Positions 16,464 to 25,102 of a stretch of DNA of 64,000 nucleotides are shown here, one piece after another. The translations under genes and the position numbers were made by a program. The stretch is from Deltaproteobacteria bacterium (GTDB lineage: Bacteria; Lernaellota; Lernaellaia; JACKCT01), in contig JACKCT010000004.1 of NCBI GenBank assembly GCA_020633895.1, positions 196,973-260,972 on the forward strand, in the 5' to 3' direction. Positions within the stretch are counted from its first letter, which is position 1, and each line of letters begins with the position of its first letter. A model generated the notes under the pieces. It did no database searches. It was not told where the DNA came from and saw only the letters and a list, made by a program, of their open reading frames with translations.

Positions 16464-18586
16464 AGCGAATGTGGGCAATCGGGGTGGTCCTGGGCGCGAT
16501 GTGGATCGCGTCCGCAGCGCAGGCCGCCGAATCGAAATTCATCATTCTCGGCTTCGACGGCATGGACCCCATGCTCACCGAAAAATTCATGGCCGAAGGC
16601 AAGATGCCCAACCTGAAAAAGCTCGCCGAGCAGGGGACGTATAAAAAGCTCATTACCACCACGCCCAGCGCGTCGCCGGTGGCCTGGTCGGCGTTTTCCG
16701 TCAGCGGCAATCCGGGCAAGACGGGCATCTACGATTTTCTGCGTCGCATGCCGGGGACATATTTCCCCGAATTCGCGATGGTCTCGCCGTCCACCAAGCC
16801 TCTGCTGCCCAATGACGGCACGCGCTACGCCATCTCCGGAGTCGTGGGCGTCGTGCTGGCCGTGCTGCTGTTTTTCCTCGCAAAATTGGCGACGAAAAGC
16901 CGTGCGGCGCGGGCGGTGATTGCGTTGGTGGCCGGTGGCGTGGCGACGGGCATGACGGTCTTTGTCTTCAAGACGTGGGTGCCCAAGGAACTGCCGCTGC
17001 CGGTGCTCAACCGCATGGGAAAGACGTTCTGGAGCGTCGCCGGAGAGGCGGGCATCAACTCGACCATTATCCGCGTGCCGGTCACGTTCCCGGCCGAGGA
17101 CTTTCCGAACGGCAAGCTGCTCTCCGGCCTGGGCGTCCCGGATGTGCGTCAGACGAACGGCACCTTCACCGTGTGGGAAACAAAGCGTCACAATACGACG
17201 GACACGGAAATGGGCGGCAAGCTCATCCAGGTGCAGGTCGTCGGCAACCGGGTGGACACCTATCTGCTCGGGCCCAAGAACTTCACCGTGGAAGGCAAAC
17301 CCGACGTAAAGCTGCCGTTCTCCGTCGAGATCGACGCGGCCGACAAAGCGGCGACCATCCACGTCGGCGAGCAGACGCAGACCGTCGCCGAGGGCGAGTT
17401 CTCCGACTTCTTCACCTTCGATTTCAAGCTCAACCCGATCATCGGCCTACAGGGCATCGCCAAGTTCGCCCTGATCTCCACCGATCCGTTCAAGCTCTAC
17501 CTGGCGCCCGTCAACTTCAGCCCGAAAAAGCAGCCGCCGACCGTGCGCATCTCCACACCCAAGGATTTCGCCGCCGCCCTGGCCGAGGATCACGGCCTGT
17601 ACAAGACGCTGGGATGGCAGGAGGAGACTTGGGCGCTCAATGAAAATCAGATCGACGAAACGCTGTTCCTGGCCGATCTCAAGGAAAATTTCCAGCAGTT
17701 CGAAGACATCCTGATGGACCAGATCGGCCAAGACGACTGGCGGCTTTTTGTCTGGGTCACGGAGGCGACCGACCGCCTGCAGCATATGTTCTGGCGCTAC
17801 CTGGACCCGAAGCATCCGATGTACGACGAAGCCCAGGCCGAGAAATTTCGCGGCGCGTTCGGCGAGTTGTACCACGCCGTCGACACCCTGATCGGCAAGG
17901 TGATGGAGCAATACGTCAACGACGACACACACCTCATCATCCTGTCGGACCACGGCTTTCAGTCGTTCCGCAAGGCCGTGAACATCAACACCTGGCTGGT
18001 GGAAAACGGCTACATGACCCTCAAGGGCCAGGAGGACGTGCGTGATCGCAACCTGGACGACCTGTTCGACCAGGGCGAGTTCTGGCCCAATGTGGATTGG
18101 TCGCGCACCAAGGCCTATCACCTGGGTTTGGGACAGATGTACCTCAACGTCTTCGACCGGGAGCCCAACGGCATCGTGCCCAAGGAAGAGTACGAGGCTT
18201 TGCAGGAAGAACTGCGCCAAAAGCTGATGGCGTTCACCGATCCGGAAGACGGCACGCCGGTGTTCCTGGGCGTCTATCGGCGGCAGGACCTCTACCACGG
18301 CCCGGCCTACGACTTCGCGCCGGACCTGTTCCTGGGCTTCAACCAGGGCTATCGCATCTCTTGGCAAAGCGCGCTGGGCAGCGTGCCCAAGGGCCTGATT
18401 GTCGATAACGACCGCAAGTGGAGCGGCGACCACTGCTCGGTGGACACGTCCCTGACGCGCGGCATTTTCTTCTCCAACCTGCCGATCAACAAGGACGAGC
18501 CGGAGATCTACGACATCGCTCCGACGGTCCTGAAAACCCTCGGCGTGGCCATCCCCGACGACTACGACGGCAAGCCGCTCTACTAG
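16460..18586 (+). CDS. Alkaline phosphatase superfamily (type I phosphodiesterase-like) protein with internal membrane hairpin
   Basis: A 708-residue protein with a signal peptide (cleavage AQA-A near residue 23), so its body is outside the cytoplasm. The metal-binding core matches the PF01663-like family: GFDGMDP (31-37), PSASPVAW (69-76) at the nucleophile region, LSDHGF, GDH and DIAPTVLKTLG near the C-terminus. Unusually, two hydrophobic helices (about 124-144 and 150-170) interrupt the domain after the nucleophile. They suggest an inner-membrane anchor inserted in the enzyme. The ATGA overlap with truA fixes the start. The substrate is unknown; nucleotide or phospholipid/glycan phosphodiesters are possible. 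Confidence 0.82.
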   Translation: MKRMWAIGVVLGAMWIASAAQAAESKFIILGFDGMDPMLTEKFMAEGKMPNLKKLAEQGTYKKLITTTPSASPVAWSAFSVSGNPGKTGIYDFLRRMPGTYFPEFAMVSPSTKPLLPNDGTRYAISGVVGVVLAVLLFFLAKLATKSRAARAVIALVAGGVATGMTVFVFKTWVPKELPLPVLNRMGKTFWSVAGEAGINSTIIRVPVTFPAEDFPNGKLLSGLGVPDVRQTNGTFTVWETKRHNTTDTEMGGKLIQVQVVGNRVDTYLLGPKNFTVEGKPDVKLPFSVEIDAADKAATIHVGEQTQTVAEGEFSDFFTFDFKLNPIIGLQGIAKFALISTDPFKLYLAPVNFSPKKQPPTVRISTPKDFAAALAEDHGLYKTLGWQEETWALNENQIDETLFLADLKENFQQFEDILMDQIGQDDWRLFVWVTEATDRLQHMFWRYLDPKHPMYDEAQAEKFRGAFGELYHAVDTLIGKVMEQYVNDDTHLIILSDHGFQSFRKAVNINTWLVENGYMTLKGQEDVRDRNLDDLFDQGEFWPNVDWSRTKAYHLGLGQMYLNVFDREPNGIVPKEEYEALQEELRQKLMAFTDPEDGTPVFLGVYRRQDLYHGPAYDFAPDLFLGFNQGYRISWQSALGSVPKGLIVDNDRKWSGDHCSVDTSLTRGIFFSNLPINKDEPEIYDIAPTVLKTLGVAIPDDYDGKPLY

Positions 18587-18765
18587 GGCGGCTTGGCCGA
18601 ATTATCTCCGTTTGCGCGCCCTTACGCGGCGCGGTCGGTCGAACGACCGTTCAATCTCTATTGACCGGCGCCCTCAATTTTGTATTTACTTGACGACGTC
18701 AACGTTCTTCTTTTCTTGCTGCATTATTCCGTCCGGCCAGCGGTGGTCGGTATCGACGGGGAACC

Positions 18766-20181
18766 ATGATGAGTGACGCACCCACCACGATGGATCTGGA
18801 GAAGATCGACTCCGCGGATCTGCCGGCCCTCAAGGACCAACTGACCGCCCAGCATCAGGAAGCCGCCGTGGAGCTGGCCGAGGCCCAGGCGCGCATTGCC
18901 AAGGCGGAGGATCGCAAGGACGCGGTCAAACCGGAGATCTTCGAAAAGGTCATGCTCGACTACCTCAAGAAGAAGGAAGCCGCCGAACAGTCGGTCGCCG
19001 AGATCGAGCAGCGTCTGACCGCCGTCACGCAGCGCTTGGAAGCCGTCGAACAGGCCGAGGCGGATCGCCGTCGTCGGGAAGAAGAGGAACGCGCCGCCCG
19101 CGAGGCGGAGGAACGTCGCCGCCAAGAGGAAGAAGAAGCCCGGCGCCGCGAGGAAGAGGAACGCCGCCGTCAGGAAGAAGAGCGGGCCCGCCAGGAGGCG
19201 GAGCGCCGTCGTCGCGAAGAGGAAAAACGGGCTCGGGAAGAGGCGGAACGCGTGGCCGCCGCCCAGGCCCAGGCCGCCGAGCGTCGCGAAGCCGTGATGC
19301 GCATGAAGGAGCTGGTCGCCGAGCGCGACAAGCTGGAAATGAAAAAGACCGCCCCGCGCAACGCCATCGAAGAGATGGAATTTCGCAAGGAAATGGGCGA
19401 ATTCGAATCGGACGCGGAGTTCCAGGAACAAGTCGCCGACTACAAGGATCTGCTGGCCGACATCGAGGTGGAGCTCGATGTGACGGTCAAGGAGATCGAA
19501 GAGCTCCAGGCGCACTACGGCATCGATCCGGTCGACCCGGAGGCGGCCGCCGCACCGGCGCCCGTTGTCGAAGAAACGATCGTCGAGCCCGAACCGGCGC
19601 CTTATGTCGCGCCCCCCGCACCGACCCCGCCGCCGCCTCCGGCGCCCGAACCTCCGGTTGAAGTCGCGCCTCCGCCGACTCCCGAGCCTCCGGTCGAGGT
19701 TCCGCCTGCGTCGTCGGATATTCCGCGCATCGAGGAGTTGCTGGCCGAACCCAAACCGGCGCCGGTGGTGGAAGAAGAGGTTGAGGAACTCGACGCTCCC
19801 GCCGCCGCGACTGCGCCCGCGCCCAAATGGGACGAAGTGGAGACCGACTTCTTCACCGATGTGGATCAGGAAGAGAAGTTCTTCGTCAACCCGTGCCTGG
19901 TGATGCAAAATCCCGGGGTCAAGGAGCAGGTCTTCGATCTGCTGCACGATCAGGTGCTGATCGGCTCCGCGCCGGTGGGCGAGGTGGACGTGCGTCTCAA
20001 CCATCCGTCCGTCGACAGGAAACACGCGCGCATCAAGCTCTCCCGTGGCGGTTATATGATCAAGGACCTGGGCAGCCGGGGCGGCACCTACATCAACGGC
20101 AAGAAGGTCACGAAATCGCGCCTGAACCACATGGACAAGATCAAGATCGGCGAGATCCTGCTGCAGGTGCGTCTGCTGTAG
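18766..20181 (+). CDS. Coiled-coil protein with C-terminal degenerate FHA domain
   Basis: A 471-residue cytoplasmic protein without a signal peptide. Residues 20-250 are predominantly a charged coiled coil, with an Arg/Glu-rich core of about 70 residues. A Pro/Ala/Glu linker (about 258-340) leads to a C-terminal FHA domain (about 395-471). The FHA core keeps DLGSRGGTYING and KHARI, but three phosphothreonine-contact positions differ: IGR is IGS (Ser401), SR is DR (Asp417), and NGT is GGT (439-441). It may be a scaffold with phospho-independent binding. A weak TTGACC-16-TATTTA promoter (18661-18688) lies upstream. Confidence 0.82.
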   Translation: MMSDAPTTMDLEKIDSADLPALKDQLTAQHQEAAVELAEAQARIAKAEDRKDAVKPEIFEKVMLDYLKKKEAAEQSVAEIEQRLTAVTQRLEAVEQAEADRRRREEEERAAREAEERRRQEEEEARRREEEERRRQEEERARQEAERRRREEEKRAREEAERVAAAQAQAAERREAVMRMKELVAERDKLEMKKTAPRNAIEEMEFRKEMGEFESDAEFQEQVADYKDLLADIEVELDVTVKEIEELQAHYGIDPVDPEAAAAPAPVVEETIVEPEPAPYVAPPAPTPPPPPAPEPPVEVAPPPTPEPPVEVPPASSDIPRIEELLAEPKPAPVVEEEVEELDAPAAATAPAPKWDEVETDFFTDVDQEEKFFVNPCLVMQNPGVKEQVFDLLHDQVLIGSAPVGEVDVRLNHPSVDRKHARIKLSRGGYMIKDLGSRGGTYINGKKVTKSRLNHMDKIKIGEILLQVRLL

Positions 20182-20343
20182 TTTTCCGGAGCCTTCCGGC
20201 GTTTCCCGACCCCGCCAAAACACGACTTTCGTCATCTCTTTTGCCGATCCAACGGCGAAATGGGATGACATTTGTCCTCGTCTGACCAATCATAACGCCT
20301 CACCACAGGGCCGAAACAAACGCAATCATCCCAGGGGGGCGAG

Positions 20344-21132
20344 ATGAGCGAGAAGGATCCCAAATGGCGCTTTTGCTGGCAGCAACTCAACACCACCGAC
20401 GTTGAGGCCGCCAAGCAATTCTACGGTGAGCTGTTCGGGTGGCAATTCTCCGAGCAGGAGATGGCCGGGGAGATGTACACCATCTTCGGGATGAGCGAGG
20501 ACGCGCCGCTGGGCATGTTCCAGACGCAGCCCTCGGACGCGCCGTCGCCGCCCCTCTGGATTCCCTACGTCTCCGTCCCCGATGTGGCGGATACCGTCGG
20601 CAAGGCCACGGCCAACGGTGGCAACGTCCTGGTCCCGACCACTGCCATTCCCGACGCCGGCACCTTTGCGGTCCTGGCCGACCCGGACGGCGCCGTCTTC
20701 GCGATCTGGGCGACGGCCAATCCGGATCAGGAACAGCCCATGCCGACCGGCAACAACATCCCCGTCTGGTACGAATTGATGTCGCCGGATCCGGCGAAAT
20801 CCGCGAGTTTCTACAACGCGCTTTTCGGCTGGGGACACGAAGAATTCCCTATGCCCGAAGGCGATCCCTACAATATCTTCAAACTCGGCGAGGAGGGCAT
20901 CGCCGGATTCATGCGCATTCCCACGATGGGCCCCGGCGACCCGCCGCCGCCGATGTGGACGATCTACGTCAATGTGGAAGACGCCGACGCCACCTTCGCC
21001 AAGGCTGAGTCCCTGGGCGCTCGGATTCTCTTCGGCATCATGGAAGTTCCCACGGTCGGCCGCTTCGCCGGATTCATGGACAAGGCCGGAGCGGTGATGG
21101 CCTTCATCCAACCGGAGCCGATGGACAACTGA
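20344..21132 (+). CDS. Two-domain VOC (glyoxalase/bleomycin resistance) family protein
   Basis: A 262-residue cytoplasmic protein made of two vicinal oxygen chelate domains (about 8-125 and 135-258). Each starts with a WxELNTxD-like strand and an AxxFYxxLFGW helix (AKQFYGELFGW and SASFYNALFGW), and ends with DPDGAVFAIW- and DKAGAVMAFI-type strands. This resembles the large group of YxxGY-type hydroxylase-like VOC proteins of unknown substrate. Of the usual metal ligands few are evident, so it may bind rather than catalyse. A terminator follows at 21168. Confidence 0.82.
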   Translation: MSEKDPKWRFCWQQLNTTDVEAAKQFYGELFGWQFSEQEMAGEMYTIFGMSEDAPLGMFQTQPSDAPSPPLWIPYVSVPDVADTVGKATANGGNVLVPTTAIPDAGTFAVLADPDGAVFAIWATANPDQEQPMPTGNNIPVWYELMSPDPAKSASFYNALFGWGHEEFPMPEGDPYNIFKLGEEGIAGFMRIPTMGPGDPPPPMWTIYVNVEDADATFAKAESLGARILFGIMEVPTVGRFAGFMDKAGAVMAFIQPEPMDN

Positions 21133-21167
21133 TCCTCACGCCGGTGAAACGCGACAAACGACGATGG

Positions 21168-21195
21168 ACGCCGTCTCACTGCAGGCGGCGTTTTT
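21168..21195 (+). terminator. Intrinsic terminator after the VOC gene
   Basis: Stem ACGCCG (21168-21173) pairs with CGGCGT (21186-21191) across a 12-base loop, followed by TTTTT (21191-21195). It lies between the convergent VOC and epimerase genes; the T run serves the plus strand. Confidence 0.65.
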
Positions 21196-22071
21196 CTATG
21201 CGTCGAAGGCTAGGGGATAGGCGCGGTGTTTCGGCGCAAACCCTTCGGGAAAATTCGGTTCGCAATGCCAGTCGTAACGCAAGTGCGTCGCGCCGTTGGG
21301 CCGTCCGAGAACGCGAAACGCCGCCGGATGCAGGGCAATCGCCGGGATCGTCGGAGAAAAGACACGGCGTCCCTCCCGGCGCGCGAAATGACGCGCGAGA
21401 TCGATCCATCGATAGGCCACACCGTCCGAGACCGTGTAAACGGAGCCGGCGGGCGGTTCGTGCCTCAACAAATGCTCCATCAATCGGGCCACATCCCGCG
21501 CGTCGATCGCGCTCAGGCGCCGATTCGTCACGGGAAAAATCCGCAGACGCGCCAGCTTGGCGAACATGCCTGAAGTTCGATCCCCGGCTCCGACGACCAG
21601 CGGCAGTCGCACGCTGAGGGTGCGTTCGTAGTCCTGCGCGACGCGCTCCTGCGCCAGCTTCGAATGTCCGTAGGGCGTGTGCGGTTCACAGGGGTCGCCG
21701 GTGCGCCAAGGCTCTCCGTCGGTGCGGATCTTGTAGACGGCCACGGACGAGATGTTGATAAACAGGGGCGGGCGGTCCCGAGCCTGCATCGCCTGGACGA
21801 GTCGGCGCGTTCCTTCAACGTTGACGTCGTGAAAGAGCGCCGGGTCGTCATTGCGATTGAGCACCGCCGCGAAATGCAGAACCGCGTCGACATCGTGGAG
21901 CCACGCCGCGTCGAATTGCGTCAGATCGCCTTCGACAATCTCGACATCCGAAACATTCGGCCGACTCTTGTGAACCAACACCCGGACGTGGTGCCCCGCC
22001 TCCAGCAGCGTCGGCAGAACATTGCGGCCCACCGCGCCGGTCGCTCCGGTCATGAAGATTCGTCGTGGCAT
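21196..22071 (-). CDS. NAD-dependent epimerase/dehydratase (extended SDR)
   Basis: A 291-residue extended short-chain dehydrogenase. The NAD-binding motif MTGATGAVG is at the N-terminus, followed by DVDAVLHFAAV, the catalytic ISSVAVY serine, and the YGHSK Tyr/Lys pair. The C-terminal half is shorter than in nucleotide-sugar epimerases, which makes a sugar, steroid-like or lipid substrate possible. The start ATG 22071 gives the glycine-rich motif directly; in-frame codons upstream extend into the divergent promoter region. It is convergent with the VOC gene and divergent from the phosphoesterase gene. Confidence 0.86.
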   Translation of the reverse strand: MPRRIFMTGATGAVGRNVLPTLLEAGHHVRVLVHKSRPNVSDVEIVEGDLTQFDAAWLHDVDAVLHFAAVLNRNDDPALFHDVNVEGTRRLVQAMQARDRPPLFINISSVAVYKIRTDGEPWRTGDPCEPHTPYGHSKLAQERVAQDYERTLSVRLPLVVGAGDRTSGMFAKLARLRIFPVTNRRLSAIDARDVARLMEHLLRHEPPAGSVYTVSDGVAYRWIDLARHFARREGRRVFSPTIPAIALHPAAFRVLGRPNGATHLRYDWHCEPNFPEGFAPKHRAYPLAFDA

Positions 22072-22149
22072 CGAAGGCTCGGCGCTCCTTGTCCTCGTTC
22101 GGCGTCGGGGGGCGTTTTTCCCGGCTTTTATTTCCCCGCGCCACTGGCT

Positions 22150-23259
22150 ATGCTCGACGCACCTTACAATGCGGGGACGGCGGTGCGTCGGATTAAGTTG
22201 GTCGTCAGTGATCTCCACCTCGGCAAAGGGGTGATCGACGAACACGGCCATCTCAACGTTTACGAGGATTTTCGCGAAGACGACAAGTTCGTCGAATTCC
22301 TCAATCACTACGGCGGCCGCCGTCATTTTCACGACGAAGTCGAACTGATCATCAACGGCGATTTTTTCGAATTGCTCGTCGTCGACGCCTACGACCAGAT
22401 CACCAATCGGGAGACGGAACAAACCGCCCTATGGAAGATGCACCGCATCTTCGCCGGGCACCCGGCCGTCTTCGACGCCCTTTGGACCTTCTCGGCACGG
22501 CCCAATAACAAAGTGACGTTTCTGATCGGCAACCACGACGCCAGCCTGCTTTGGAGCAGCGTGCAAAAACTCGTCAAGGAGCGCATCGGGCCGCAAACCG
22601 AGATCATCGAGACACCTCAGTACGACATCGGGCCGATTCACATCGAACACGGCAACCACTACGAATGGCTGCATGCGTACAACCCGCGAAATTTCGCCTA
22701 TCTCAACGAGCGAGGCGAGCGCGTCTTTCGCATGCCGTGGGGCAGCGTCTTTGTCGTCGAATACCTCTCGCCGATCAAAAAATCCCGGCCCTATGTCGAC
22801 AAGGTGCGGCCGTTTTCTATGTACATGAAATACGCCTTCGTCAACGACCATGTCTTCTTCTGGCGGCTGGTGATCGAGAGCGTGCGGTTCTGGCTGCGCA
22901 ATCGCTTTTCCCGCGATCCGGTCCGTCGACGCGAATTCGCCTTGAACCCGCGACGGATGATGCGCTCCATGTCCCACGACTCCATGGACTCGGCGGCGCT
23001 GCACATCCTGGAAAACACCCGCTTTCGCTACGTCATTTTCGGCCATTCCCACAAGAGCCAGCACCGTCGCCACGAGGGCTACGGCGAGTACATCAACTCG
23101 GGAACCTGGACCGAAAACATCTCCCTGGTTCTGCCCGACATCGGGCGGCGCATCCGACGCACCTATGTCTGGATCGATTTCACCGACGAGGACAACCCGG
23201 TTGTCCGCCTCAAGGAATGGCACGGGTCCCACCGGGAAGAAGAGGACGTCATCTATTAG
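22150..23259 (+). CDS. Metallophosphoesterase (calcineurin-like)
   Basis: A 369-residue phosphoesterase with all core metal motifs: SDLHLG (Asp21, His23), INGDFFE, FLIGNHD, IEHGNH and FGHSHKSQ. It resembles UDP-2,3-diacylglucosamine hydrolase-like proteins but is longer, with an extra 100 residues between the NHD and GHSH motifs that include basic helices which could touch the membrane. The start is uncertain. ATG 22150 has no ribosome binding site, while GTG 22183 lies after GGGGACGG and downstream of a TACAAT box at 22165-22170. A role in lipid A or surface lipid metabolism is only inferred. Confidence 0.84.
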   Translation: MLDAPYNAGTAVRRIKLVVSDLHLGKGVIDEHGHLNVYEDFREDDKFVEFLNHYGGRRHFHDEVELIINGDFFELLVVDAYDQITNRETEQTALWKMHRIFAGHPAVFDALWTFSARPNNKVTFLIGNHDASLLWSSVQKLVKERIGPQTEIIETPQYDIGPIHIEHGNHYEWLHAYNPRNFAYLNERGERVFRMPWGSVFVVEYLSPIKKSRPYVDKVRPFSMYMKYAFVNDHVFFWRLVIESVRFWLRNRFSRDPVRRREFALNPRRMMRSMSHDSMDSAALHILENTRFRYVIFGHSHKSQHRRHEGYGEYINSGTWTENISLVLPDIGRRIRRTYVWIDFTDEDNPVVRLKEWHGSHREEEDVIY

Positions 23260-23382
23260 CCGTTCCGGCGCGCGGACCGATTCGTGACGATTCGCCTTGT
23301 TGAGATGGCCGCCGGCAAGGTAAACTACGCGGCGTCGGCGACCGGATTTTTTTGTGACGTCGCCATGGGATACGGCCGGGAT

Positions 23383-24162
23383 ATGACAATGCGTTGGTTG
23401 GGAATCGGCGTCCTCGCGACGCTGCTGTTGATCGCCGGATGCTCGGACGAATTCGGCAACCGCCTGTCGGGCTTCGACACGGACGAGTTGACCGACGAAG
23501 GCGCCGTGGAGCTCAACGGCCGCGCGTTGCTTCAGGACCAGGACAATCACAGCTACATCCGCGTCAAACTCGCCGACCTGAGCATTTCCATGCTCACCAA
23601 TTCGGACGGCGAATATCAGCTTCCCACCGAGCTGTCCGAAGGCGAATGGAAACTCGAGGCCAGCTACCCGTACTACCACTCGGCGTCGCTGAATTTCGAA
23701 ACGGACGAGGGCCGGCCGACCAAGCCGCTGTCGGACATGGTTCTCGAACCCTCGGTCCATTTTTCGGTGTCGACAAACAAGTCGACCATCGCCCTGGGCG
23801 AGTCAATGACGGTCACGCTGACTGTCAGCAATCCGTCGACACACGAAGTGACGCTCTCCTCGACCACCACGCCCATGGAAGCTTTCGCTCTCTGGAAGGA
23901 CGGGAAGGTGGCTTACGGGGGGCTCTATCCCGGCGACACGGACATCCCCATGGAGTTGGAACTGCTGCCCGGCGACACGCGCTACATCGAGTTCGATTGG
24001 ACGCTCGACGACCCGTCGCTGCCGTCGGGGGAGTATCGGCTGTTCGCCGCGCTCACCAGCAACGTAACGCACCCGGAATACTTCGATACGTCCCCGGAAC
24101 TCACCGACTTCAATTGGAGTCTCTACCGCAAACTGGAGTCGGTGACGATCACCGTCCGCTGA
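23383..24162 (+). CDS. Lipoprotein with BsuPI-like beta-sandwich domain
   Basis: A 259-residue protein with signal peptide and lipobox LIAGC (Cys20). Residues 45-110 look like a carboxypeptidase-regulatory or prealbumin-like beta domain (VELNGRALLQDQD, TNSDGEYQLP). Residues 125-240 resemble the BsuPI intracellular proteinase-inhibitor fold (MTVTLTVSNPSTHEVTLS, then LPSGEYRLFA). The start is placed at ATG 23383 to give a normal signal peptide; ATG 23365 is an alternative. A TTGTTG-18-TAAACT promoter candidate lies at 23297-23326. The protease target, if any, is unknown. Confidence 0.78.
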   Translation: MTMRWLGIGVLATLLLIAGCSDEFGNRLSGFDTDELTDEGAVELNGRALLQDQDNHSYIRVKLADLSISMLTNSDGEYQLPTELSEGEWKLEASYPYYHSASLNFETDEGRPTKPLSDMVLEPSVHFSVSTNKSTIALGESMTVTLTVSNPSTHEVTLSSTTTPMEAFALWKDGKVAYGGLYPGDTDIPMELELLPGDTRYIEFDWTLDDPSLPSGEYRLFAALTSNVTHPEYFDTSPELTDFNWSLYRKLESVTITVR

Positions 24163-24199
24163 CGCCCAACTCTCCCATCGGAAAGGACGCCGCGCGCCC

Positions 24200-25081
24200 A
24201 TGCTGCCTCGCGAGTTGATTCGCAAGATCCGCCGCATTGAGATCCTCACCCGCCGCCACGTGGACGAGACGTTCGCCGGCCAGTACCAGTCCGTCTTCAA
24301 GGGGCGGGGCATGGAGTTCGCCGAGGTGCGGGAGTACATGCAGGGCGACGATGTGCGCAGCATCGACTGGAACGTGACGGCGCGCATGGGCAAGCCGTAT
24401 CTCAAACGCTTCACCGAGGAGCGGGAACTGACGGTGATGCTCGTCGCCGACATCTCGGGCTCGATGGACACGGGCAGCGGTGAAGAGACCAAGCGGGAGA
24501 CGGCGGCGACGGTCGCGGCGATCCTGGCGGTTACGGCGGCGCGCAACCAGGACAAGGTGGGCGGGCTGCTGTTCGGCAAGGAGGTGCATTCTTATGTGCC
24601 GCCCGGCAAGGGGCATCGCCACGCGATCCGCATCGTCCGCGACATCCTTTACGAGCGCCCCGCCGAGCCGGGGACGAACCTGGCGGCGGCGTTGGACATG
24701 CTTGGGCGTGTGCAGAAACGCCGGGCCATCGTCTTTGTGCTCACCGACCTGATCGGGCTGCCGGACCCGGGCGTGTCGCTGCAAGTCGCCTCCCGGCGTC
24801 ATGACGTGGTGATGATCCATGTGGGCGACCGCCGGGAGCGGGATCTGAAAGGCGAGGGGCTGATCCCGCTGCAGGACGCGGAAACCGGCGCCGTGGGATG
24901 GATCGATCTGTCCGATCCGGAAACCCGCAAGCTGTGGCGACAGGCGGCCGAAGAGCGCGAGGCCTTGTGGGACAAGCGGCTCAAGCGTCTGGGATTGGAT
25001 CGCGTCGAACTTCAGGCGGGCGGCGACTCGGTCATGCCGCTGGTGAGTTTCTTTCGACGGCGGGCGTTGCGCTTCCGATAG
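24200..25081 (+). CDS. DUF58 domain protein with vWA-like metal site
   Basis: A 293-residue cytoplasmic protein of the DUF58 family. The RSIDWNVTAR motif (residues 53-62) is the family signature. A vWA-like MIDAS site DISGSMD (Asp84, Ser86, Ser88) follows. DUF58 proteins normally work next to a MoxR AAA ATPase and BatA-type membrane proteins in metal insertion or chaperone assembly. Here no MoxR gene is adjacent: the upstream gene is a lipoprotein 37 bases away and the downstream gene is convergent. A distant partner is likely. Confidence 0.9.
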   Translation: MLPRELIRKIRRIEILTRRHVDETFAGQYQSVFKGRGMEFAEVREYMQGDDVRSIDWNVTARMGKPYLKRFTEERELTVMLVADISGSMDTGSGEETKRETAATVAAILAVTAARNQDKVGGLLFGKEVHSYVPPGKGHRHAIRIVRDILYERPAEPGTNLAAALDMLGRVQKRRAIVFVLTDLIGLPDPGVSLQVASRRHDVVMIHVGDRRERDLKGEGLIPLQDAETGAVGWIDLSDPETRKLWRQAAEEREALWDKRLKRLGLDRVELQAGGDSVMPLVSFFRRRALRFR

Positions 25082-25102
25082 CGACCGGGTAGTGACAAGA
25101 CG

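Noticed and set aside
19060-19260. Repetitive Arg/Glu stretch that might be a DNA repeat or CRISPR
   Set aside because: It codes for a coiled coil with irregular codons and no spacer structure.
18724-20289. Long minus-strand reading opposite the FHA gene, rich in Leu/Phe/Arg
   Set aside because: It mirrors the charged coiled coil of the FHA protein; no independent motif.
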